From the NCBI GenBank assembly GCA_031265635.1, contig JAISCK010000061.1, positions 1 to 33,959 on the forward strand: DNA of 33,959 nucleotides, written 5' to 3'. Below the pieces are notes generated by a model that saw only the letters and a list, made by a program, of their open reading frames with translations, was not told the DNA's origin and searched no databases. Origin of the DNA: Spirochaetaceae bacterium. GTDB lineage: Bacteria; Spirochaetota; Spirochaetia; Treponematales; Breznakiellaceae. Made by a program: the position numbers and the translations under genes. This document shows, one piece after another, positions 1 through 8,074 of this stretch. Position 1 is the stretch's first letter, and each line of letters opens with the position of its first letter.

Positions 1-1
1 G

Positions 2-106
2 TATGCCTATGTTTCCCTGTACATCGCCGCCAGGGGCATGGACCAAAACTTTAATTCAATATATTCACGCCCGACATTTTTGGGCATATTGCGGCTTCCC
101 GATTAG
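2..106 (+). CDS. Possible C-terminal fragment of an ORF entering from the left edge
   Basis: Open frame from the window edge (YAYVSLYIAARGMDQNFNSIYSRPTFLGILRLPD*) ending at TAG 104-106; no family recognised. Confidence 0.3.
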   Translation, partial: YAYVSLYIAARGMDQNFNSIYSRPTFLGILRLPD

Positions 107-311
107 GGTGATTGTGATATAGCTGAAAAATCTTTTTTTGCAGAGTGTAGTCCGGGAAAATAATGTGATTGTGCTGGAAATATAGGGTTTCCGGTACTGT
201 CCATAATGAAGATTCTGTCTACTTAAAAGTCGGGATGTGGGTGTGGGCACTCCAAAACTGTTTCCGTTCAGCCGGTTGACGTGGTAAACACCGGTCTGCT
301 ATATTTTTGTT

Positions 312-689
312 ATGAGCAGGATAATCGTTACTGAAAAAGCCCCGGCGGCAATAGGCCCTTATTCCCAGGCCCTGGTCAGCGGAAAACTTCTTTTTACGTC
401 GGGCCAGATACCCCTTGATCCCCGTACCGGAGAAGTTAGCGGAACCACGGTTGCCGAGCAGACCAGGCAGGTTATGAACAATCTGCGGGCCGTGCTGGAG
501 GCTGCCGGCACGTCTTTTGAACGGGTGATAAAAACCACCTGTTTTCTTGTGAACATGGATGATTTTTCGGTCTTTAACGGGATTTACGCCGAGTACTTTG
601 TCAATAAACCGGCCAGGTCCTGCGTCGCGGTAAAGGCGCTTCCCCGGAATGTACTGGTCGAGATTGAACTCGTCGCCGAAACAGACTAA
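312..689 (+). CDS. ridA: RidA/YjgF/Rid family enamine/imine deaminase
   Basis: 125 aa, typical length and motifs (APAAIGPYSQA, FTSGQIPLDPRTGE, VKALPRNVLVEIE). Confidence 0.93.
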   Translation: MSRIIVTEKAPAAIGPYSQALVSGKLLFTSGQIPLDPRTGEVSGTTVAEQTRQVMNNLRAVLEAAGTSFERVIKTTCFLVNMDDFSVFNGIYAEYFVNKPARSCVAVKALPRNVLVEIELVAETD

Positions 690-718
690 CGGAAATTGGG
701 CTTTTCCTTAAAGAGTCC

Positions 719-2110
719 TCAGTCATCATTTGGGCGCTTATTGTTTCTGCTTTCTTCTTCATCTTCCGCGTCCTCACCTGAAAGTTTGCGGTGCAGGGTT
801 TTGCGGCCTATGGCGAGGACTTCCGCGGCCCTGCTTTTGTTGCCTTTCTGGGCGGCCAGGGTATTCCGTATGATAATCTTCTCAGCCTCTTCCATGGTTG
901 AACCAAGGGGGATGCGTATCCAGCCGTCTTCGATATTGACCTGCAGGGTCGGGGGAAGATCCCCCAGGGTGATGATGTTTCCCTTGCACATAACCAGGGC
1001 GCTTTCTATGCAGTTGCGCAGTTCCCGCACATTGCCCGGCCAGCCATAGGCGTAGAGTCTTGACCGGGCCTTGTCGTCTATGCCGGTAACGTTCTTGCCG
1101 TTTTCTTCGGCGCATTCCCTGAGGAAGGCGCTTATAAGGAGGGGCAGGTCGTCCTTTCTTTCCCTGAGCGGCGGGACCTGTATGTTGACCACGTTGAGGC
1201 GGTAGTAAAGGTCCTCGCGAAAATTCCCTTTTTCGATATCCGCCTTGAGGTCTCTGTTGGTCGCCGCGATGATGCGCACGTCCACGTCAATGGTTTCTTC
1301 TCCCCCTACCCGCTCGAACTGCCTTTCCTGCAGCACCCTGAGGAGCTTTATCTGTATGTTCTGGTCTATATCGCCTATTTCGTCAAGAAAGAGGGTTCCC
1401 TCGTTGGCAAGCTCAAAGCGGCCTCTCTTGCGGGCGACGGCGCCGGTAAACGCGCCCTTTTCATGGCCAAAGAGTTCGCTTTCCAGGAGGCTCGCGGCCA
1501 GCGCCGCGCAATGAACCTTGACAAGGGGGCCTAGAGCCCTGGGCGAAAGTTCATGAATGGCGTTGGCCACAAGTTCCTTGCCCACTCCCGATTCTCCGGT
1601 GATGAGTATGGACGCCCTGGTCGGCGCGGCGCGGTTTATGGTATCAAAAACCCGGCGCATGGGAAGGCTTGAGCCTATCATGGCCTTAAAATGCTTTTCC
1701 CGCTCCAGCTCTTCTTCCAGGCGGTGGTGCTGTATGGCAAGTTCCCGGTTGGCGAGGGCCCGTTTGACAAGAAGCGAAAGGCGGTCAAGGTTCACGGGCT
1801 TGGTGAGAAAGTCATAGGCGCCGTTTCGCATGGCGTCTACGGCGTTCTCGACAGTACCGTGGCCGGTAAGTACGATGACAGGAACGCCGGGAGTTTCCGC
1901 CCCTATGCGGCGGAGCAGTTCTTCTCCGGAAAGGCCGGGCATTTTAAGGTCGGTGATCACAAGGTCAATGTCGCCTTTTTCAAAACGCTTCCACGCTTCC
2001 TCTCCGTCCCGGGAAGTAACCACATCATGGCCGTCCATACGCAGCGCGTCGGCCAGTCCTTCGCGTATGTTTTTTTCGTCATCGGCTACAAGCAGTCTGA
2101 AGCGCATCAA
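719..2110 (-). CDS. Sigma-54-dependent response regulator (REC-AAA+-Fis HTH, NtrC/AtoC type)
   Basis: REC domain (VADDEKNIREG, DLVITDLKMPG, FLTKPV), AAA+ (GESGVGKELVANAIH, ESELFGHEKGAFTGA, LFLDEIGD), C-terminal Fis-like HTH (NKSRAAEVLAIGRKTLHRKL). Confidence 0.95.
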   Translation of the reverse strand: MMRFRLLVADDEKNIREGLADALRMDGHDVVTSRDGEEAWKRFEKGDIDLVITDLKMPGLSGEELLRRIGAETPGVPVIVLTGHGTVENAVDAMRNGAYDFLTKPVNLDRLSLLVKRALANRELAIQHHRLEEELEREKHFKAMIGSSLPMRRVFDTINRAAPTRASILITGESGVGKELVANAIHELSPRALGPLVKVHCAALAASLLESELFGHEKGAFTGAVARKRGRFELANEGTLFLDEIGDIDQNIQIKLLRVLQERQFERVGGEETIDVDVRIIAATNRDLKADIEKGNFREDLYYRLNVVNIQVPPLRERKDDLPLLISAFLRECAEENGKNVTGIDDKARSRLYAYGWPGNVRELRNCIESALVMCKGNIITLGDLPPTLQVNIEDGWIRIPLGSTMEEAEKIIIRNTLAAQKGNKSRAAEVLAIGRKTLHRKLSGEDAEDEEESRNNKRPNDD

Positions 2111-3291
2111 ACACCATCCTCTCCGGCCGTATCCCTGGTATAGGAAATGAGCCTGGTCGTTGTTCTGGGCAGGGGCAGCGTAATCTGGAAACTAGTCCCC
2201 TTCCCTTCTTTTGAATTTACCGTTATTTCGCCCTGGTGTTCCTTTATGATTTTGAACACCAGGGTAAGCCCCAGGCCCGAACCGCTTTCTTTAGTGGTAT
2301 AATAGGGTTCGAAAATCTTGGAAAGATTTTCCTCGGGTATCCCTACACCGGTATCGCTGATATGTATGTACACTTCGCTCTCCGACGCTTCGGTTTTTAT
2401 GGAAAGCACCCCGCCGCTGTCCATGGCGGCCATGGCGTTTTTGATAAGGTTAAGGAGGGCCTGTTTCATATAACGCTCGTCGAATTCTATTGAAGCGAGG
2501 TCCCCGGCAAGGTCAAGCCTTGTCTCGATATGGGCCGCTTCAAGCTCAAAGCGGACAAAATCCACGAGGTCCTGTATGAGGGCGTTGATGTCCCCTTCCC
2601 TGACCTCAATGTTCATGGGCCTGACCGCGAAGAGAAAATCAACAACGATATGGTTGAGCCTGTCTATTTCCTCGTTCACCACGCTGAGGTACTTGTCGAG
2701 AACACCCCTCTGGTTCCGGGGAAGTTTTTTGATGGCTTTCTGGATGAGCTGTATATGAATCGATATTGAACCGAGGGGGTTTTTTATTTCATGGGCGACT
2801 CCCGCGGCAAGGGTGGTAAGGCTCGCCAGATTTTCCGCCCTGCGGAGCCGGGCTTCCCGCGTTTTGCGTTCAGTGATTTCCTGCACATGAACCAGCGAAC
2901 CGGTAACATGGCCGTCCTTGACCAGGGGAAGCACGCTGACGCTCAAAAGGCGGCGTATGCCTTTTATCTCGACAGTAAATTCCCTGTCCAGGGCCTTGTC
3001 GCCGTTTCGCAGGGTATGCTCAAGGAATTCGGCTATTGTATCGTCCCGGACAGAGGCCCATACAGGCTGGCCTCCGGGCTCATAGGCGCCTATGGGCAGG
3101 TAATGTTCGGCGTATTTATTGGTCAGGATGAGGTTGTGGTTCTGGTCGCAGACAAGGACCCCTTCGGTAAGGGAATTCATCACGGTTTCGAGCCGGTCTA
3201 TTTCTCCGGCGGACTGGATGAGCAGTTCTTCAACCTGGTCCCTGGTAAGTTTGGCAAGTTTTTTCAGCGCCCGCTCAATAAAATACCGCAT
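2107..3291 (-). CDS. PAS-containing sensor histidine kinase, partner of the downstream sigma-54 regulator
   Basis: H-box GVAHEIKNPLGSISIHIQ, N-box NLIKNAM, G-boxes DTGVGIPEENLSKIFEPYYTTKESGSGLGL; 4-nt overlap with the response regulator. Confidence 0.94.
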   Translation of the reverse strand: MRYFIERALKKLAKLTRDQVEELLIQSAGEIDRLETVMNSLTEGVLVCDQNHNLILTNKYAEHYLPIGAYEPGGQPVWASVRDDTIAEFLEHTLRNGDKALDREFTVEIKGIRRLLSVSVLPLVKDGHVTGSLVHVQEITERKTREARLRRAENLASLTTLAAGVAHEIKNPLGSISIHIQLIQKAIKKLPRNQRGVLDKYLSVVNEEIDRLNHIVVDFLFAVRPMNIEVREGDINALIQDLVDFVRFELEAAHIETRLDLAGDLASIEFDERYMKQALLNLIKNAMAAMDSGGVLSIKTEASESEVYIHISDTGVGIPEENLSKIFEPYYTTKESGSGLGLTLVFKIIKEHQGEITVNSKEGKGTSFQITLPLPRTTTRLISYTRDTAGEDGV

Positions 3292-3297
3292 ATATCC

Positions 3298-4632
3298 TCA
3301 CTGCCCGCCTGAACGCAGGACGGGCCCCGGGGGAAACACCGGGCAGGAGACGAGCCCCTCTTTTAATTCCACAAAGAGCCGTTCCAGCGCCAGGGAAGGA
3401 TTCTGGTTATACACCATGTGGGCGTTTCCCGCGTCGCTGATTCTTTTTAAGGCATACTCGCGGAACACAAGAGCCTCGGGTCCGCCGTCCCTAAGCGCGC
3501 CTGAAATAAGGAACAAAAGCCGGGCAAGAAAACGGCCAAAAAGGCCCCGTACCTTGAACCTGCCGGCACGTTTCATGAGTTCGCCGATAAGCTCTCCCAT
3601 GTCAACGGGACGGCCAAGCCCGCCCTCTTCGGCCAGGGGGCTTGCGTATTTTCCCAGGGCCAGCAGCACCGGGGAAACGCCGTCCCGTTCCCGCCGGGAG
3701 GAAAAAGCCCCGGCCGCGAAGGACGCGGCGAACCACGCCGCCAGGGGAAGGAGTTCTTCTTCGGAAGGGGGAATAAAGGCGTTAAGGTAGTCCGTGAGCG
3801 TTCCCGGCAATACGCCGTCTTTGTCCCTGAATACCCTGCGCAGCACTTCTTCTTCCACGGCCTTTTCGCGCCGGACAAAACGGTACACCCTGAGCCGCGA
3901 GCGTATGGTGGGGAGCAGGTCTCCCTCGCGCACCGCGCAGAGTACGATGACAAGGTAGGGCGGCGGTTCTTCAAGAATTTTAAGCAGTGAATTTCTGGCC
4001 CCTTCCTGCATGCGGTCGGCGTTCTCGATGATGAGAATTTTTCTTTTGCCTCCGGGCGCGAGACGGCTCCAGTAAGCGGCCCGCCGTATCAGGTCAACAG
4101 GTATGCGTCCGCTGACGCCTTCGGCTTCAAGATCAACGGCAAGGGAAAGCACGGTATCGGCAAGGACCAAAAGCGCCCCGTCTTCAGGCGACCGGGAGAA
4201 ATCCTCAAGTTTTTCGTCCAGGTCAAGAAGGACGCCGTTAATTTTTTTCAGCTTGGAGTCCCCTTCCCAGAGTACGGGGGAAAAACGGAGAAGGAGCTTC
4301 CGCACGGCCCGTATGAACAGAAGCCGCGTTGAACTGTTGGCGCGGTCCTTTGCGAGGCTGTGCCTGCACGCGGCGATTTCAGCCGAGAAGGGTTTGGAAC
4401 CCAGGACCAGCATGTCCTGGCTGCCGAGATGGCGGTGGGAAGCGCAGGAAGGGCAGAGGCAGTTCCAGCTTCCGTTTTCGCTGCAGGAAAGGACGCGGCC
4501 AAGTTCCAGGGCGGCGCTGCCCTTTCCCGACGCCTCGGGCCCGGCAAAAAGTATTGAAGGGGCGAGTTTTTCCCCTTCAATATCCCGGATAAGCTGGTTT
4601 GTTATCTCCTGGCCAAGTATGTTCTCAAACAT
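3298..4632 (-). CDS. holB: DNA polymerase III delta-prime-like subunit (clamp loader AAA+)
   Basis: MFENILGQEITNQLIRDIEGEKLAPSILFAGPEASGKGSAALELGRVL; Cys-rich C-x(n)-C-x2-C segment; NADRMQEGARNSLLKILEEPPPYLVIVL typical of DnaX/HolB. Confidence 0.88.
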   Translation of the reverse strand: MFENILGQEITNQLIRDIEGEKLAPSILFAGPEASGKGSAALELGRVLSCSENGSWNCLCPSCASHRHLGSQDMLVLGSKPFSAEIAACRHSLAKDRANSSTRLLFIRAVRKLLLRFSPVLWEGDSKLKKINGVLLDLDEKLEDFSRSPEDGALLVLADTVLSLAVDLEAEGVSGRIPVDLIRRAAYWSRLAPGGKRKILIIENADRMQEGARNSLLKILEEPPPYLVIVLCAVREGDLLPTIRSRLRVYRFVRREKAVEEEVLRRVFRDKDGVLPGTLTDYLNAFIPPSEEELLPLAAWFAASFAAGAFSSRRERDGVSPVLLALGKYASPLAEEGGLGRPVDMGELIGELMKRAGRFKVRGLFGRFLARLLFLISGALRDGGPEALVFREYALKRISDAGNAHMVYNQNPSLALERLFVELKEGLVSCPVFPPGPVLRSGGQ

Positions 4633-4643
4633 CGTTTCCCCGC

Positions 4644-5126
4644 TCAGGCCGCTCGGCGCATCAGGAATTCCCTGAAAGCGCCGATAAGCGGAATGAGGTG
4701 CCTGGCGAAAAAACTGCTTTCCAGCAGTTCGCCGGTCCTAAAAACAGGCTGGACATATATAATAAAAATCAAAATTGAAATAACGGCAAAACCTTCAACA
4801 AAACCGAAAATAAAACCCAAAAGCCGGTCCAGCCAGACAAGGCTGATGCGTATGATTATATCCCTGAGCATATATTCGACTATCTTAACCAGTATGAAGA
4901 TGAGTACGAAGATGCCCACAAAGGAAAGTATTTCGGGAATGAAACGCATGGCAAGGGAATTCCTTACAAAGGCGGCTCCGCCCCGGTAGAGAAAAAAAGC
5001 GCCGGTAATGCTGAGAAGCAGGGCGGCCATGGACATCACTTCCTCTATGAGTCCCCGCAGGGTACAGCGTATGATGATGATGGCAAGGAGGCCGGCAAAA
5101 ATAAAATCCAGAACCGTAAAACTCAT
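4644..5126 (-). CDS. CvpA family membrane protein
   Basis: Start chosen at ATG 5126 (MSFTVLDFIFAGLLAIIIIRCTLRGLIEEVMSMAALL), giving a 4-nt overlap with murG; the longer ORF to 5408 lies inside murG. Confidence 0.85.
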   Translation of the reverse strand: MSFTVLDFIFAGLLAIIIIRCTLRGLIEEVMSMAALLLSITGAFFLYRGGAAFVRNSLAMRFIPEILSFVGIFVLIFILVKIVEYMLRDIIIRISLVWLDRLLGFIFGFVEGFAVISILIFIIYVQPVFRTGELLESSFFARHLIPLIGAFREFLMRRAA

Positions 5127-6214
5127 GACGCGCTCCCGCCTATGGAATGTACCATGGTTTCGGCGATACAAGAGGCCGCGCTGGTCCTGCCCGTTTCCTC
5201 GGAACAGGCGGCCATGGCGGCCAGCTTTCCGGCGTCGTCCGCGAGGGCGAGTACGCGGGAAAGGCCCTGCCCGTTCCGCAGCTCTTCGGGAGAAAGAACT
5301 ATGGCGGCGCCGGCCTTTCTGAACACTTCGGCGTTTTCCACCTGATCGCCCCTGGTTCCCCTTCCCCGCAAGGGTATGAGAACCATGGGCCTGCCCAGGA
5401 CAGCGCATTCCCAGAGAGTGCCCGCGCCGCTCCTGCCGAGGACCAGGTCTGACGCGGCAAGCACATGGGGCATTTCCCGGTTAAGGTACTGGCAGGGCCT
5501 GTAGCTTTCCGTAGCGGCCGGGGCCTCCCATTTGTTTCCCGTCTGATGCACCACGGTAAAACGGGACACAAGGCCGGGCAGCCACGCGGCGACCAGTTCG
5601 TTGATTTCCAGGGCGCCCTGGCTTCCCCCAAGAACAAGCAGTACGGGCTTTTTGTTTGCGAGGCCGAGAAAGGCCCGCCCTGTTTCCCGGTCGGCCTTGA
5701 AAAAGGCCCCGCGCACGGGATTGCCCGATACTTTTACCCGGGAGGCGTATTTTCCAAGGCGGCGCGCGGTTTCGCCGTAGGCGGTAAAAATTACCCTGGC
5801 AAAGCGGGCGTTTATCCGTGTCGCCAGTCCCGGACTCAGATCCGACTCGTGGGTAAAGACCGGAATCCCCAGGGACCGGGCAGCGGCGCAGGGAGCCACG
5901 CTCACAAAACCGCCCTTGGAAAAGAGCGCCGAGGGCCTTTCTTTTTTTAATATACGGCGGGAGGCAAAAAAGCCCGCAAGAACCCTGAACATGTCGGGAA
6001 CGTTTTTAAGGGTAACATAGCGGCGGAGTTTTCCGGCTGGAACGCCGTAAAAGGAAATGCCCGCTTCCTCAACAATGGACCTGTCCATGCCGTTACGGGA
6101 ACCTATCCAAAAGACCGTCATCCCGGAATCCGCGGTTTTAAGGGCCTCGGCCACGGCTATACCGGGATAGATATGTCCTCCGGTTCCCCCTCCGGTCAGG
6201 GCTATTTTAAGCAT
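5123..6214 (-). CDS. murG: UDP-N-acetylglucosamine--N-acetylmuramyl-(pentapeptide) pyrophosphoryl-undecaprenol N-acetylglucosamine transferase
   Basis: MLKIALTGGGTGGHIYPGIAVAEAL, LVLGGSQGALEIN, SDLVLGRSGAGTLWE - MurG signatures. Confidence 0.96.
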   Translation of the reverse strand: MLKIALTGGGTGGHIYPGIAVAEALKTADSGMTVFWIGSRNGMDRSIVEEAGISFYGVPAGKLRRYVTLKNVPDMFRVLAGFFASRRILKKERPSALFSKGGFVSVAPCAAARSLGIPVFTHESDLSPGLATRINARFARVIFTAYGETARRLGKYASRVKVSGNPVRGAFFKADRETGRAFLGLANKKPVLLVLGGSQGALEINELVAAWLPGLVSRFTVVHQTGNKWEAPAATESYRPCQYLNREMPHVLAASDLVLGRSGAGTLWECAVLGRPMVLIPLRGRGTRGDQVENAEVFRKAGAAIVLSPEELRNGQGLSRVLALADDAGKLAAMAACSEETGRTSAASCIAETMVHSIGGSAS

Positions 6215-6249
6215 GCGTATACAATACAGGATTTTTCTGTTTTCCGCAA

Positions 6250-7908
6250 TTATAGGGAATTCACCCTGCCGGGACCGGCCGGGTCATCCAGTTTGGCCAT
6301 ACACTGGCCCATATAGGCAAGGGTGGCGCCGTCTTCCGGGAGAAGTTCCAGGACCTTGCGGAAGTTCAGCAGGGCTTCCGAGTATTTCTTTTTTCTGAAA
6401 CTCATCATCCCTTCCTCAAAGAAGCGGTTCGCCTTCATCTTGAGTTCAAGGATGTCGGGAGTTACGGCGTCGAGTATTTCGTAGAAAGGTATGGGCGTAC
6501 TCTTGCCCCGCAGCTTTACCGCGCCGAGATAGCGGTACATATACGCGCCCGGATTTTCAAGCTGCTTAAAGGTATCTCCGGAAATAACCAGCGATACATT
6601 GTAGGCCTTGCACATGCCCTCGATGCGGCTCGCCAGGTTTACCGCGTCGGAAATAACCGTACTCTGCATGCGGTCCTCGACGCCCACAACGCCTATCATA
6701 AGGGGGCCCGTATGTATGCCTATGCCCATGGAAAGGGGCCTGTAGCCCATATTTGCCCGGTGGCCGTTGTATTCAAGTATCTTTTTCTGAATCTCTATGG
6801 CCGAGCGCACGGCCTGGTCCGCGCCGTTGTTCTGGGGAAAGAGGGCCATGATGGCGTCGCCTATGTACTTGTCCACAAAGCCCCCGTTCGCGCTGATAAT
6901 GGGAACAATGCGGGAAAGATAGGAATTGATGAATTTGAAACTCTCCTCGGTGGAGAGGTTTTCCATCAGGGCTGAAAACTGCCTGATGTCGGAAAAGAAA
7001 ATGGTCATCTCTTTTTCAACATGGTCCCCCAGTTTAAGGTCGGCGACGGAGACACGGTTCAATATTTTAAGAAAGGCCTGGGGTACAAAGGGACTGTACT
7101 CATCGGAATCCTCAGGGGTGATTTTCTTTTCCTTGTCGTCAAAATCCAGGGGCATTTCAATCGCGTCTTCGGCAAGGGGCGCGGCAAGAGGCTCGGCGGG
7201 GGAAAACGCGGCGTCAGGCGCGGCGTCAGGTACCGCGTCAGGCACGGCGTCCGGCTTCTGGTTGTAAGAACCTTTAAGGTCAAGGCAGTTCCACAGAAAC
7301 CATGACATGGTCCAGAACAGGACGCCTAAAAGGGTATAGCCTGAAAGAAGGGAAAGGCCGGTAAAGAATATACATACCGAAAGATAGATATAGCTTGGCC
7401 CCGGTTTTTTCCGCCCTCCCCTGTACCGGTACTGGCGAAACAGGGCAAGGAAAAGTTCGCAGCCAAGGGCCGCCGCGGCAAAGCCGTTGACCGGCCTCCC
7501 GGAAAGCAGGACCGCCGGAAAGGGAACGATGCTTAAAAAAACAAGAAGCGCGTTTTCTTTCCGCGAGGCTCCCCTCCCCCCGAGATGCCAGGAAAGCAGG
7601 TTAAATGAACAAAGAAAAAACAGAAACAGGCCGGTAAAACAAAATAGGGAACCCAGGCCGGTAAAGCCAAAAAAGGCGGCAAAAAAACCAAGGACCGCGA
7701 CAAACTGGGCGGCCGCGCTGATAATCCTCAGCCGGCCGGCGGCCTTTCCGGCAGCGGGCCGGGAGGAAATTCCCCGGCGGAACAGGCAGGCGGCGGAAAG
7801 CAGCAGCAGCCCGGCAAGGCAGCCCAGGAAAAAAGTACGGGCCCCTTCAACATTTATATCCGCGGCGCGGGAAATCCAGGCAATAGTATAGATCCCTTGG
7901 TTTTTCAT
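6250..7908 (-). CDS. Membrane-anchored class III adenylate/guanylate cyclase with C-terminal TPR
   Basis: Several N-terminal hydrophobic segments; catalytic domain TIFFSDIRQFSALMENLSTEE...GGFVDKYIGDAIMALFP; TPR-like C-terminus (YSEALLNFRKVLELLPEDGATLAYMGQC). Confidence 0.92.
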   Translation of the reverse strand: MKNQGIYTIAWISRAADINVEGARTFFLGCLAGLLLLSAACLFRRGISSRPAAGKAAGRLRIISAAAQFVAVLGFFAAFFGFTGLGSLFCFTGLFLFFLCSFNLLSWHLGGRGASRKENALLVFLSIVPFPAVLLSGRPVNGFAAAALGCELFLALFRQYRYRGGRKKPGPSYIYLSVCIFFTGLSLLSGYTLLGVLFWTMSWFLWNCLDLKGSYNQKPDAVPDAVPDAAPDAAFSPAEPLAAPLAEDAIEMPLDFDDKEKKITPEDSDEYSPFVPQAFLKILNRVSVADLKLGDHVEKEMTIFFSDIRQFSALMENLSTEESFKFINSYLSRIVPIISANGGFVDKYIGDAIMALFPQNNGADQAVRSAIEIQKKILEYNGHRANMGYRPLSMGIGIHTGPLMIGVVGVEDRMQSTVISDAVNLASRIEGMCKAYNVSLVISGDTFKQLENPGAYMYRYLGAVKLRGKSTPIPFYEILDAVTPDILELKMKANRFFEEGMMSFRKKKYSEALLNFRKVLELLPEDGATLAYMGQCMAKLDDPAGPGRVNSL

Positions 7909-7949
7909 ATCCTCGATTGAAATACTATATGAAAATAATTAAAAATTGA

Positions 7950-8003
7950 AGGGTAAAAAACCGATTTATGCTCTTTTAATGATTTTTTTCGTGAATTTAC
8001 CCT
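7950..8003. promoter_or_regulatory. 8-bp inverted repeat AGGGTAAA/TTTACCCT in the divergent cyclase-luxR intergenic region
   Basis: Arms at 7950-7957 and 7996-8003, within an AT-rich divergent promoter region. Confidence 0.35.
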
Positions 8004-8074
8004 GATATGAGGGGATTTTTTCCATGCTTTTCCACTACTATGTTTCCTAATAATTTCGCGGACGGGGATAGTAT

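Noticed and set aside
65-250. 61-aa minus-strand ORF near the left edge
   Set aside because: No family, no clear RBS, overlaps an edge-entering plus-strand frame; insufficient support
5127-5408. N-terminal extension of the CvpA ORF (MRCPGQAHGSHTLAGKG...)
   Set aside because: Arg/Gly-rich out-of-frame reading of murG; the internal ATG at 5126 gives a normal CvpA start
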